64,000 bases of DNA. Origin: Clostridiales bacterium (GTDB taxonomy: Bacteria > Bacillota > Clostridia > Saccharofermentanales > Saccharofermentanaceae). Each line of letters begins with the position of its first letter. Position 1 is the first letter of the stretch. Below the pieces are notes generated by a model. The model was not told where the DNA came from. It ran no database searches and saw only the letters and a list, made by a program, of their open reading frames with translations. Both the position numbers and the translations under genes were made by a program. The stretch is from positions 1-64,000 of the forward strand of contig JAFRQR010000017.1 of the NCBI GenBank assembly GCA_017428545.1, given 5' to 3'. Positions 9,536 to 17,115 of the stretch are shown piece by piece.

Positions 9536-9727
9536 TAGGGGGCGGTGTGAAACAGACAACCCCAATGCCTCCGTTAGAGAAAGTTTGCCATCTTTCTGAC
9601 GCACACGACTCTAGCCCCCTCGCTTGTTGACAACTTCTTGCATTTTGCACGACACACATTTTGATGCAAGAAAAGATTTCGTTGCTGAATCCCGCAGCTG
9701 CAAAGTTGCGGGATCGGTTTCTTTTTA
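9536..9727 (+). ncRNA. Candidate structured small RNA with intrinsic terminator
   Basis: The 379-base gap between the AraC regulator and feoAB holds no credible protein. On the plus strand a weak promoter (TAGAAT at 9522-9527) precedes a folded domain. AGGGGGC (9537-9543) pairs with GCCCCCT (9614-9620), GTGTG (9545-9549) with CACAC (9602-9606), and an inner hairpin spans about 9573-9599. A second perfect stem TTCTTGCAT/ATGCAAGAA (9635-9643 with 9664-9672) follows. The region ends with a CCCGCA/TGCGGG terminator hairpin (9691-9712) and a T run. I cannot match it to SRP RNA, 6S, tmRNA or a known riboswitch. No plus-strand gene follows, so a stand-alone RNA is more likely than a leader. Confidence 0.5.
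9691..9726 (+). terminator. Intrinsic terminator of the small RNA candidate
   Basis: CCCGCAGCT / AGTTGCGGG forms a 9-pair stem with one wobble around GCAA, followed by a T-rich tail at 9718-9726 on the plus strand only. Confidence 0.7.
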
Positions 9728-9745
9728 GGGGTTTTTTCTTCTTTC

Positions 9746-12121
9746 TCAGATGAACAGATTACCGATCAGGGTGACAATGAAAGCCGCGATCCATGCGATC
9801 ACGCACTGGAAGATAACGATCGATGCAGCCCATTTGGCGCCGAGCTCACGTTTGACCGAAGCGACCGCTGCGACACATGGTGTATAGAGCAGGCTGAATA
9901 CCAGAAGTGCCATGGCAGATACCGGTGTCAGAAGCGGGAGTATCGCATCGCCGGAACCGACAAGTACATTGAGGGTCGAAACGACGCTTTCTTTGGCCAT
10001 GAAACCGGAAATGAGGGCGGTGGAGAATCTCCAGTCGCCGAATCCCAAAGGACCGAATACCGGCGCGATATAGCCTGCGATTACTGCCAATATGCTCTTG
10101 CTGGAGTCTTCTACCAAAGTCAGGCTCGTGTCGAAGGACTGCAGGAACCAAATAACGATCGAGGCAATGAAGATGATCGTAAATGCGCGCTGCAGGAAGT
10201 CTTTGGCCTTTTCCCATAAAAGCTGACCGACGTTCTTTGCGCCCGGCATACGGTAGTTAGGAAGTTCCATGACAAACGGGACGGCCTTGCCTCTAAAGAG
10301 CGTCCGCTTGGAAATAAGCGCGACAAGGATCGCCATGAAGATACCGATGAAATAAAGTGCGATCATGATCAGGCCGCTGTATTTCGGGAAGAACGTGCTC
10401 GCAAAAAAGCCGTAGATCGGAAGCTTGGCCGAGCAGCTCATGAAAGGCGTAAGAAGGATCGTCAGCTTACGGTCTCTTTCGGAAGGAAGGGTCCTGCTGG
10501 CCATAACGCCCGGAACCGTACAGCCGAAGCCGATCAGCATCGGGACGATCGAGCGGCCGGAAAGCCCGAGTTTTCTTAAAAACTTATCCATGACGAAGGC
10601 GATACGGGCCATATAGCCGGTGTCTTCGAGAAGAGACAGGAAGAAAAAGAGCGTGACGATGACCGGAAGGAAAGATAAGACGCTTCCGATACCGGTGAAT
10701 ATACCGTCGATGATCAGAGAATGCACGACCTCATTTACATTCCAGGAAACCAGTGCGGAATCCACGACCTCCGTGAGGGCTTCGATCCCGCTTTCCAGAA
10801 TGCCCTGGAAGAAGGCGCCGATGACGTTAAAGGTCAAAAAGAAAACGGCGGCGATAATCAGGACAAAAGCGGGGATCGCGGTATACTTTCCCGTGAGGAT
10901 CTTGTCGATCGCGCGGGAACGCTGGTGTTCTTTGCTTTCTTTCGGCTTGATGACGGTTCTGTCGACCAGTTTCTGTATAAAGGTGAAACGCATGTCGGCG
11001 ATCGCGGCGGATCTGTCCATGCCGGATTCTTCCTCCATCTGCAAAATGATATGCTCGAGTGTTTCTTTTTCGTTCTGGTCCAGGTTCAGTCTTTCGAGAA
11101 TACGGGAATCGCCTTCTACGAGTTTGGTTGCGGCAAAGCGCTCAGGGATACCGGCTTCCTTTGCATGATCTTCAATAAGGATCATGATGCTGTGAAGGCA
11201 TCTGTGGATCGCACCGCCCTTGTCGTTTTCGTCACAGAAATCCAGTCTTCCGGGGCGTTCCTGGTATTTAGCGACATGAAGGGCATGGTCGACCAGCTCA
11301 TGGATACCTTCATTCTTGGCCGCCGAGATCGGTACGACAGGAACCCCGAGTTCATGCTCCATCTGGTTAACGAGGATGGAGCCGCCGTTGCCCCGGACTT
11401 CGTCCATCATGTTCAGGGCGAGTACCATCGGGACATTGAGCTCCATCAGCTGCATGGTCAGATAGAGATTTCTTTCGATATTGGTGGCATCTACGATATT
11501 GATGATGCCGCAGGGCTTTTCGTCCAGAATAAACTGGCGGGAGACGATCTCCTCGGCAGTATAAGGGGACATGCTGTAGATGCCGGGAAGATCCGTGATC
11601 TCAGTTTCCGGATGTTCCTTGATGGCGCCGCTTTTCCGATCGACGGTAACGCCCGGGAAGTTTCCGACGTGCTGGTTGGATCCCGTGAGCTGGTTAAAGA
11701 GTGTAGTCTTACCGGAATTCTGGTTTCCTGCGAGCGCGAAGGTGAGCTTCGTGCCTTCCGGAAGGGGATCTTCATCTGCTTTTACGTGATAGCGGCCGCC
11801 TTCACCGAGACCCGGGTGGTCAATGATGATACGGCGCTCTTTTTTCTTTTTCTTCTCTTCGGAAGTTTCTGAAGGATCTTCGTGTTTTTCATCCTGATCG
11901 ATACGTTCGATCTCGATCAGGCGCGCGTCGTCGAGACGAAGCGTCAGTTCGTATCCGTGGATCCGAAGTTCCATCGGATCTCCCATCGGCGCAAGCTTTT
12001 CGACTTTTAATCCGGCTCCCGGGATGACACCCATGTCCAGGAAGTGCTGACGCAGCGCGCCTTCACCTCCGACTTTCAGGATAGTGGCATGTTGGCCCGG
12101 TTTTAATTCGGCAAGATTCAT
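9746..12121 (-). CDS. feoB: Ferrous iron transporter, FeoA-FeoB fusion
   Basis: A 791-residue Fe(II) uptake protein of the cytoplasmic membrane. Residues 1-75 are a FeoA (SH3-like) domain, containing LKPGQHATI and QHFLDMGVIPG. An acidic/lysine-rich linker leads to the G domain with GNQNSGKTTLFN, NFPGVTVDRK and DLPGIYS, then a helical spacer. From about residue 410 come the hydrophobic segments of the gate-containing channel, including GFGCTVPGVMASRTL. FeoA and FeoB are separate in many bacteria; here they are fused in frame. It lies 26 bases downstream of an RluA-type gene and is probably cotranscribed. Iron regulation is likely, but I saw no clear Fur box. Confidence 0.95.
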   Translation of the reverse strand: MNLAELKPGQHATILKVGGEGALRQHFLDMGVIPGAGLKVEKLAPMGDPMELRIHGYELTLRLDDARLIEIERIDQDEKHEDPSETSEEKKKKKERRIIIDHPGLGEGGRYHVKADEDPLPEGTKLTFALAGNQNSGKTTLFNQLTGSNQHVGNFPGVTVDRKSGAIKEHPETEITDLPGIYSMSPYTAEEIVSRQFILDEKPCGIINIVDATNIERNLYLTMQLMELNVPMVLALNMMDEVRGNGGSILVNQMEHELGVPVVPISAAKNEGIHELVDHALHVAKYQERPGRLDFCDENDKGGAIHRCLHSIMILIEDHAKEAGIPERFAATKLVEGDSRILERLNLDQNEKETLEHIILQMEEESGMDRSAAIADMRFTFIQKLVDRTVIKPKESKEHQRSRAIDKILTGKYTAIPAFVLIIAAVFFLTFNVIGAFFQGILESGIEALTEVVDSALVSWNVNEVVHSLIIDGIFTGIGSVLSFLPVIVTLFFFLSLLEDTGYMARIAFVMDKFLRKLGLSGRSIVPMLIGFGCTVPGVMASRTLPSERDRKLTILLTPFMSCSAKLPIYGFFASTFFPKYSGLIMIALYFIGIFMAILVALISKRTLFRGKAVPFVMELPNYRMPGAKNVGQLLWEKAKDFLQRAFTIIFIASIVIWFLQSFDTSLTLVEDSSKSILAVIAGYIAPVFGPLGFGDWRFSTALISGFMAKESVVSTLNVLVGSGDAILPLLTPVSAMALLVFSLLYTPCVAAVASVKRELGAKWAASIVIFQCVIAWIAAFIVTLIGNLFI

Positions 12122-12147
12122 TGTGCTTCCTCAGTTCTTTTCGTCAA

Positions 12148-13119
12148 TTACAGTTTGACATCGTAAAGTGGTTCGATAGAAAATTTTCTTCCGCTTAAGC
12201 GGGTATGCATATTTCCTTTCGGGATCGTGCCGAAAAGAAGCGTGGACGCAAAGAGCTGCTGATAGCGGACCTTTCCGCCCTTAAGATTCGTAAAGTGAAG
12301 ATTGTACTGGTTTCTTCCGTAGTTGCCGTCACCGATGATCGGATGACCGAGGTGGGCAAACTGGGCACGGATCTGGTGCGTGCGGCCCGTGACGAGCTCG
12401 ACTTCGATATCGGAAACGTCTTCGCCGTCGGGACCGATCCCGGGAAAGACCTCCAGAACGCGGTAACGGGAAGTGATCGGAAGATCACCGTCTTTTGGGA
12501 TATCGTGGATGAAAACATTTCCGGCTGCCGGTTTTTCCAAATATGCGGAGACCTCTTTCATAATGGCCTCGTCTTTACAGATGACGGTTTCCCCGACCTT
12601 CGGAACACCTCTTACGAGACAGCGGTAACGCTTCGTGATCAAATCGCTTTTGAAAAGTGCGATCGCGTCTTCGAGGCTCTTTTTATTCTTGGCAAGGAGG
12701 ATAAGGCCCCCCGTATTCATATCGATACGATGGCAAAGATCCATCTGCGGGTCGTGATAGTCTTTTCTCAGGATATCGATCAGACAGTCGCCGCTCATGC
12801 CTTTCCCGCCGTGTACGGCAAGCCCCTGACGCTTATTTACAAGGAGAAGGTCATCTGATTCAAACACGACCTTATAATCTTCAAAGGCAGGTTTTACCGG
12901 CTCTGACTTCTGTTCGAACATAGCGTCCGGAAGCCAGATCTCGACGTTGTCGCCTTCGCTTACGATCGTGTCGGAAGAGATGCGTTTGCCGTTAATACGG
13001 ATATCTTTATGTTTCAGTGCTTTTTGCAAGGAAGCAGGCGTCAGGTTCGGAAATTCCAGGATCGCTGCGCGGATGACTTTCTTGCCGTTGCTCTTTGCAG
13101 AAACGGTAAAATGCTTCAT
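12148..13119 (-). CDS. RluA-family 23S rRNA/tRNA pseudouridine synthase
   Basis: A 323-residue enzyme that isomerises uridine to pseudouridine in structured RNA. An N-terminal S4-like RNA-binding domain (about residues 15-65) precedes the catalytic domain. The hallmark HRIDMNTGGLILLAKN includes the catalytic Asp, and the closing motif RTHQIRAQFAHLGHPIIGD is present. I choose the ATG giving MKHFTVSAK because GGGGAG lies four bases upstream, giving a better site than the ATG 27 bases earlier. It is the first gene ahead of feoAB. The exact target uridine cannot be assigned. Confidence 0.9.
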   Translation of the reverse strand: MKHFTVSAKSNGKKVIRAAILEFPNLTPASLQKALKHKDIRINGKRISSDTIVSEGDNVEIWLPDAMFEQKSEPVKPAFEDYKVVFESDDLLLVNKRQGLAVHGGKGMSGDCLIDILRKDYHDPQMDLCHRIDMNTGGLILLAKNKKSLEDAIALFKSDLITKRYRCLVRGVPKVGETVICKDEAIMKEVSAYLEKPAAGNVFIHDIPKDGDLPITSRYRVLEVFPGIGPDGEDVSDIEVELVTGRTHQIRAQFAHLGHPIIGDGNYGRNQYNLHFTNLKGGKVRYQQLFASTLLFGTIPKGNMHTRLSGRKFSIEPLYDVKL

Positions 13120-13191
13120 TTTTCTCCCCTTTACATTTGTGACCAAGCATATTATTTACCATTTTTATTTAAATCTCAAGAGAAGAGTCAT

Positions 13192-13341
13192 CCGAAAAAG
13201 AATGCCTCTCTTGCGGCTCAAACAGTTTGTTTGCACAAAACTCGCCGCCTGAGAGGTTTCTTTTTCGGTTTTCTATTGATTGTTCGAGATGTATATAAAA
13301 ATCTTGCAGAGGTTTTCGCGCCTGAGAGATTTCTTTTTCGG
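13192..13341. repeat. Nested hairpin plus second copy of its right arm
   Basis: Between the divergent RluA and DUF1934 genes, 13192-13210 (CCGAAAAAG, AATG, CCTCTC) pairs with 13251-13268 (GAGAGG, TTT, CTTTTTCGG). A GCGGC/GCCGC stem (13213-13217 with 13244-13248) nests inside. The right arm, a 23-base unit beginning CGCCTGAGAG at 13246, recurs at 13319 with a single visible base difference. No protein is evident here. Confidence 0.65.
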
Positions 13342-13406
13342 GGTGGCTATTTCTAATTTGAGTTTCATGATAGAATTGGGTGCATAAATCGTGAGGTGTA
13401 TAAGTG

Positions 13407-13859
13407 ATGGAGAAGACTGCCTGCCTGGTCAGTATCAAGACGGCTTTTGAGGAAGAGGAGAAGCTCTATGAGGGGACTTTTGAACAGTCGGAGGAGCGTA
13501 TCCGTGTGTCCTGGATGCAGAAGGAAGAGAATAAGGGAGAAGGAGACACCAAGTTCCTTCTGAGTTATCGCGTGGCGGAAAAACTCCTTCGTCTTACCAG
13601 AAAAGGTTCGGCCGAGATGGAACTTTCGTTCTGTGAGGGCGAAGTGACGGAAGGTGTCATGCAGACAAGCCATGGTGACTTTGATATCTCGATCGAGACT
13701 TTCGGTATCCTGTTTTTCCCAAAGGCAGGGGATACGGAGACCGAAATCGACGGGCAGAAGTACCTGGTAAAGAACGCGATGCTCGAATATGATCTTCGTT
13801 TTCCGAATCAAGATCCAATGAGAAATACGATGTTTTTTAAAGTACATCTTGCCAAATGA
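13407..13859 (+). CDS. DUF1934 (YwiB-like) beta-barrel protein
   Basis: A 150-residue soluble protein of the DUF1934 family, small calycin-like barrels common in Bacillota with no settled function. Alternating polar/hydrophobic strands run throughout. Conserved-looking parts are the YEGTFEQSEERIRVSW strand pair and the closing LEYDLRF segment. ATG at 13407 follows GAGGTG by nine bases; a GTG three bases earlier is possible. It lies upstream of rpmF, but rpmF has its own strong promoter. The family call rests on length and overall pattern. Confidence 0.7.
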   Translation: MEKTACLVSIKTAFEEEEKLYEGTFEQSEERIRVSWMQKEENKGEGDTKFLLSYRVAEKLLRLTRKGSAEMELSFCEGEVTEGVMQTSHGDFDISIETFGILFFPKAGDTETEIDGQKYLVKNAMLEYDLRFPNQDPMRNTMFFKVHLAK

Positions 13860-13902
13860 GAAAATTATGTATAAAATCTTTCGGTAACTCTTTGAAAGTT
13901 GC

Positions 13903-13931
13903 TTGACAAAGGGTTTTCATTAGTGCATAAT
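13903..13931 (+). promoter_or_regulatory. Consensus sigma-A promoter of rpmF
   Basis: TTGACA at 13903-13908, a 17-base spacer ending in TG, and CATAAT at 13926-13931. The leader before rpmF is about 70 bases. Confidence 0.85.
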
Positions 13932-14008
13932 ATCATTCGCGCCTCAGGGATTTAGTGTGGCTGCGAATGAATTAGAGAGATCTAAGATTTGTATTGGAGG
14001 TGGATGCG

Positions 14009-14197
14009 ATGGCTCATCCGAAGCGTAAATGGTCGAAAGCTAGAACTTCTCGTCATAGAAGTGCCTGGAAGCTCGTTTTGCCAGGTTTGGTAGAGTGCCC
14101 CAATTGCCACACTAAGATGTTGCGCCATAAGGTTTGTAAGACCTGCGGTTATCTTGATGGCAAGGAGATCATCAACAAAGCTGATGAGATTGCTTAA
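14009..14197 (+). CDS. rpmF: 50S ribosomal protein L32
   Basis: A 62-residue ribosomal protein that helps form the large-subunit core. It begins MAHPKRKWSKARTSRHR, the typical basic L32 N-terminus. It keeps all four zinc-binding cysteines as CPNC and CKTC, so this is the zinc-containing form. The ATG at 14009 follows GGAGG at 13996-14000; the ATG/GTG-like codons upstream are not conserved. The DUF177 (YceD) gene that often precedes rpmF is not here. The gene has its own promoter and terminator and so forms a single-gene unit. Confidence 0.97.
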   Translation: MAHPKRKWSKARTSRHRSAWKLVLPGLVECPNCHTKMLRHKVCKTCGYLDGKEIINKADEIA

Positions 14198-14230
14198 CAG
14201 CTAATCGAAAAGTACTACTACAAATAATCG

Positions 14231-14266
14231 GCAGTGTTTCGAATAAAATTGAATCACTGCTTTTTT
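14231..14266 (+). terminator. Intrinsic terminator of rpmF
   Basis: GCAGTG and CACTGC arms, extended by TTTC/GAAT, surround an A/T loop and lead straight into six T residues at 14261-14266. Confidence 0.85.
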
Positions 14267-14343
14267 ATTGCATTTCACATTGTTACACTCGCGCAGCCGC
14301 AGGACTTTCCCGGCATTTATCGTGAAGACGAAGAAAAAGACAA

Positions 14344-15732
14344 GTGGCCAATAGAAGAGAACAGTACCGCATCATAAAGGAAGTCGTTCCGGGTAGTATC
14401 GCCGAGGAAGTCGGTGTCGAGCCGGGTTATATCCTTGTATCCATCGACGGCGTTGAGGTCAGGGATGTTTTTGACTACCGTCTTCGTGAGCGCGCGTCGG
14501 AGATGCTTCTGGCTTTCCGTCTTCCGGACGGGCAGATTGCCGAAGTCGAGCTGGAAAAAGATGAGGACGAGGAACTCGGCCTTGTTTTCGAAGACCCGAT
14601 CATGTGTAACTGTACGTCCTGCGCAAACCACTGTATCTTCTGCTTTATCGACCAGAATCCGAAGGGTATGCGTGAGACGCTCTATTTCAAGGACGATGAC
14701 ATGCGTATGTCCTTTCTTACCGGAAACTACGTCACACTGACGAATCTGTCTGATAAAGAGTTTGAAAGGATCATCGGATACCATCTGTCGCCGATCAATG
14801 TATCTGTCCACGCGACCGATCCGGTCGTCCGTGAGAAGATGATCAACAATAAATTCGCCTATAAGCTGATGCCGCGCCTTCGTAAGATGATCGAAAACGG
14901 CATTACCATCAACTGCCAGATCGTCTGCTGCCCGGGCTATAACAACGGCCCCGTGCTCGATCAGACGATCAGCGATCTTGCAGAGCTTGGCGAAGGAGTG
15001 CTATCCATTGCCGTCGTTCCTGTCGGCATCACGAAGTTCCGTGACGAGAACGGACTTGTAAAACTGACCCCGTTTAATAAGCAGACCGCGGGCGAACTGA
15101 TCGATCAGGTCAACAACTGGCAGGCGTATTTCCTTAAGACACGCGGTGAGAGGATCTTCTTTGCGGCGGACGAATTCTATATCCGCGCGGAAAGACCGAT
15201 CCCGTCGGCAGAAGAGTACGAAGGATATCCGCAGCTGGAAAACGGTGTAGGCATGGTCGCAGAGCGCGATCACGCCATGACGAAGGGTATTGCGCTTCGG
15301 AAAAAGCACTGTCCGGAGACATTTTCGCATGACTATGTAGGTAAGCGCTTCATGATGATCTCCGGGACGGATGCGGCTCCCTACACGGAAAAGTTTGCGC
15401 ATCCTATTTCCTTGTTATATAATATCGATTTGGTCGTTTTGGCTGTGGTCAATAAGTTCTTCGGATCGACGATCACGGTGTCCGGTCTTCTTACCGGCGG
15501 CGACATTTCGGACGCTGTCCTTGCCGAAAGGGAAAAGGGTAATGGTCCGGATGTAGTGATCCTTACGGCCAATATGCTGAAAGCGGACGAGGATATCTTC
15601 CTCGATGATATGACGCTTGACCAGTTTAAGGAAAAAGTCGGCATTCCCGTTATCGTTGCGGAATGCGAAGGTTCCGGAGTGCTGAAGGCTCTGGACTCGT
15701 TTATCGGCCTTTACGAAGGCATCGAAGATTAA
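14344..15732 (+). CDS. DUF512 radical-SAM protein with N-terminal PDZ-like domain
   Basis: A 462-residue protein of the clostridial DUF512 family, usually located next to der. Residues 10-60 form a PDZ-like domain (VVPGSIAEEVGVEPGYILVS). The cysteine cluster CNCTSCANHCIFCFIDQ near residues 86-102 matches the radical-SAM-type Fe-S site of this family. The DUF512 domain occupies the C-terminal half. The start is a GTG, because an in-frame TGA lies 18 bases upstream and no other start precedes the PDZ domain; its ribosome site is weak. It is 18 bases from der and likely cotranscribed. The biochemical role is unsettled. Confidence 0.85.
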   Translation: MANRREQYRIIKEVVPGSIAEEVGVEPGYILVSIDGVEVRDVFDYRLRERASEMLLAFRLPDGQIAEVELEKDEDEELGLVFEDPIMCNCTSCANHCIFCFIDQNPKGMRETLYFKDDDMRMSFLTGNYVTLTNLSDKEFERIIGYHLSPINVSVHATDPVVREKMINNKFAYKLMPRLRKMIENGITINCQIVCCPGYNNGPVLDQTISDLAELGEGVLSIAVVPVGITKFRDENGLVKLTPFNKQTAGELIDQVNNWQAYFLKTRGERIFFAADEFYIRAERPIPSAEEYEGYPQLENGVGMVAERDHAMTKGIALRKKHCPETFSHDYVGKRFMMISGTDAAPYTEKFAHPISLLYNIDLVVLAVVNKFFGSTITVSGLLTGGDISDAVLAEREKGNGPDVVILTANMLKADEDIFLDDMTLDQFKEKVGIPVIVAECEGSGVLKALDSFIGLYEGIED

Positions 15733-15750
15733 AGAAAGGAAGTGAAAGGG

Positions 15751-17115
15751 ATGGGAAAACCGGTAGTTGCGATCGTCGGCCGTCCGAACGTGGGAAAGTC
15801 CTCGCTTTTTAATGCACTTTACGGTGAGCGTATCTCCATCGTGCACGATGAGCCGGGTGTTACACGTGACCGTATCTATGCCGAGTCCATCTGGCGTGAA
15901 CGTGAGTTCGTCATGATCGACACGGGCGGTATTGAGCCGAAGTCCGATGATATTATCCTTAAGGGCATGCGCATGCAGGCGGAGATCGCCATCGAGACCG
16001 CGGATGTCATCCTTTTCATGTGTGATATCCAGTCGGGACTAACGGCTGCAGATGAAGAGATCGCGATCATGCTTCGAAAGGCAAACCGTCCGGTCGTTCT
16101 TGCCGTCAATAAAGTCGACCATGTCGGAGAGCCGCCGTCCGAGCTTTATGAGTTTTATAACCTCGGTCTCGGCGAAGTCTATCCGATCTCCTCGTCGCAC
16201 AGACTGGGTCTCGGCGAGATGCTTGATGCGATCTATGAGCATTTCCCGAAGGAAGAAGAGAATGAGGAAGGAAACGAGACGATCCGCGTCGCACTGATCG
16301 GTAAGCCGAATGCCGGAAAATCCTCTCTTTCCAACTATATGACCGGTGAGGAAAGATCCATCGTTTCCGATATTCCGGGTACGACAAGAGACGCGATCGA
16401 CTCCGTGGTCGAGAATAAGCACGGGAAATTCACGATCGTTGATACCGCAGGTCTTCGTAAAAAAGGCCGTATCGAGGATCAGGTCGAAAAGTACAGCATG
16501 ATCCGTTCTCTTTCCGCAATCGAAAAAGCAAATGTCTGTGTCATCCTGATCGATGCGGTCGAGGGTGTCACCGAGCAGGATACGAAAGTAGCCGGATACG
16601 CGCATAACGCAGGTAAGGCATGTATCTTTGCCGTCAATAAATGGGACCTGGTCGACAAGCAGACAGGTACTCTCGAGGCCATGGAGCGCCAGCTTAAGGA
16701 CCGTTTCGCATTCATGAGCTATGCACCGGTCGTCTTTATTTCCGCTAAGACCGGACAGCGCGTAGATAAGCTTTTCGAGCAAATCAAGCGTGTATATGAG
16801 AATGCCGGCAAGCGATTAAAGACAGGTGTCCTGAATGACCTTCTTACCGAATGTGTCGCTATGGTACCGACGCCGCAGGATAAGGGAAAGCACTTAAAGA
16901 TCTACTACGGCACACAGGTCGCTGTCTATCCGCCGCAGTTCATCCTGTTCGTTAACGACCAGAACCTGATGCATTTTTCCTACGAACGTTACCTGGAAAA
17001 CCAGTTCCGTAAAAACTTTGATTTCGCCGGTACGCCGATACGAATATACATGAGAGAAAAAGATAAGAAGAAAGATCTGAAACCAGAAGGGGAAAAGAAG
17101 TATGACAAAGATTGA
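15751..17115 (+). CDS. der: Ribosome-assembly GTPase Der (EngA)
   Basis: A 454-residue GTPase with two tandem G domains and a C-terminal KH-like domain, required for 50S subunit maturation. The first P-loop is GRPNVGKSS (residues 8-16) with DTGG and NKVD. The second is GKPNAGKSS with DTAG and NKWD. The start MGKPVVAIVG matches the family; a GTG nine bases upstream has a slightly better spaced site and cannot be excluded. The 3' end overlaps the start of typA by 14 bases, so the two ribosome-linked GTPases are probably translated together. Confidence 0.96.
   Translation: MGKPVVAIVGRPNVGKSSLFNALYGERISIVHDEPGVTRDRIYAESIWREREFVMIDTGGIEPKSDDIILKGMRMQAEIAIETADVILFMCDIQSGLTAADEEIAIMLRKANRPVVLAVNKVDHVGEPPSELYEFYNLGLGEVYPISSSHRLGLGEMLDAIYEHFPKEEENEEGNETIRVALIGKPNAGKSSLSNYMTGEERSIVSDIPGTTRDAIDSVVENKHGKFTIVDTAGLRKKGRIEDQVEKYSMIRSLSAIEKANVCVILIDAVEGVTEQDTKVAGYAHNAGKACIFAVNKWDLVDKQTGTLEAMERQLKDRFAFMSYAPVVFISAKTGQRVDKLFEQIKRVYENAGKRLKTGVLNDLLTECVAMVPTPQDKGKHLKIYYGTQVAVYPPQFILFVNDQNLMHFSYERYLENQFRKNFDFAGTPIRIYMREKDKKKDLKPEGEKKYDKD

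Noticed and set aside
9537-9727. 6S RNA or SRP RNA
   Set aside because: The 5' end pairs with the middle rather than the 3' end, unlike 6S, and the SRP GGAAG/AGCAG apical motif is missing.
10721-11872. 383-codon plus-strand frame across feoAB
   Set aside because: Antisense to the clearly functional FeoB G domain; no start signal and no recognisable motif.
13185-13345. CRISPR-like repeat
   Set aside because: Only two copies of a 23-base unit, one of them part of a hairpin, with no further spacers and no cas genes.
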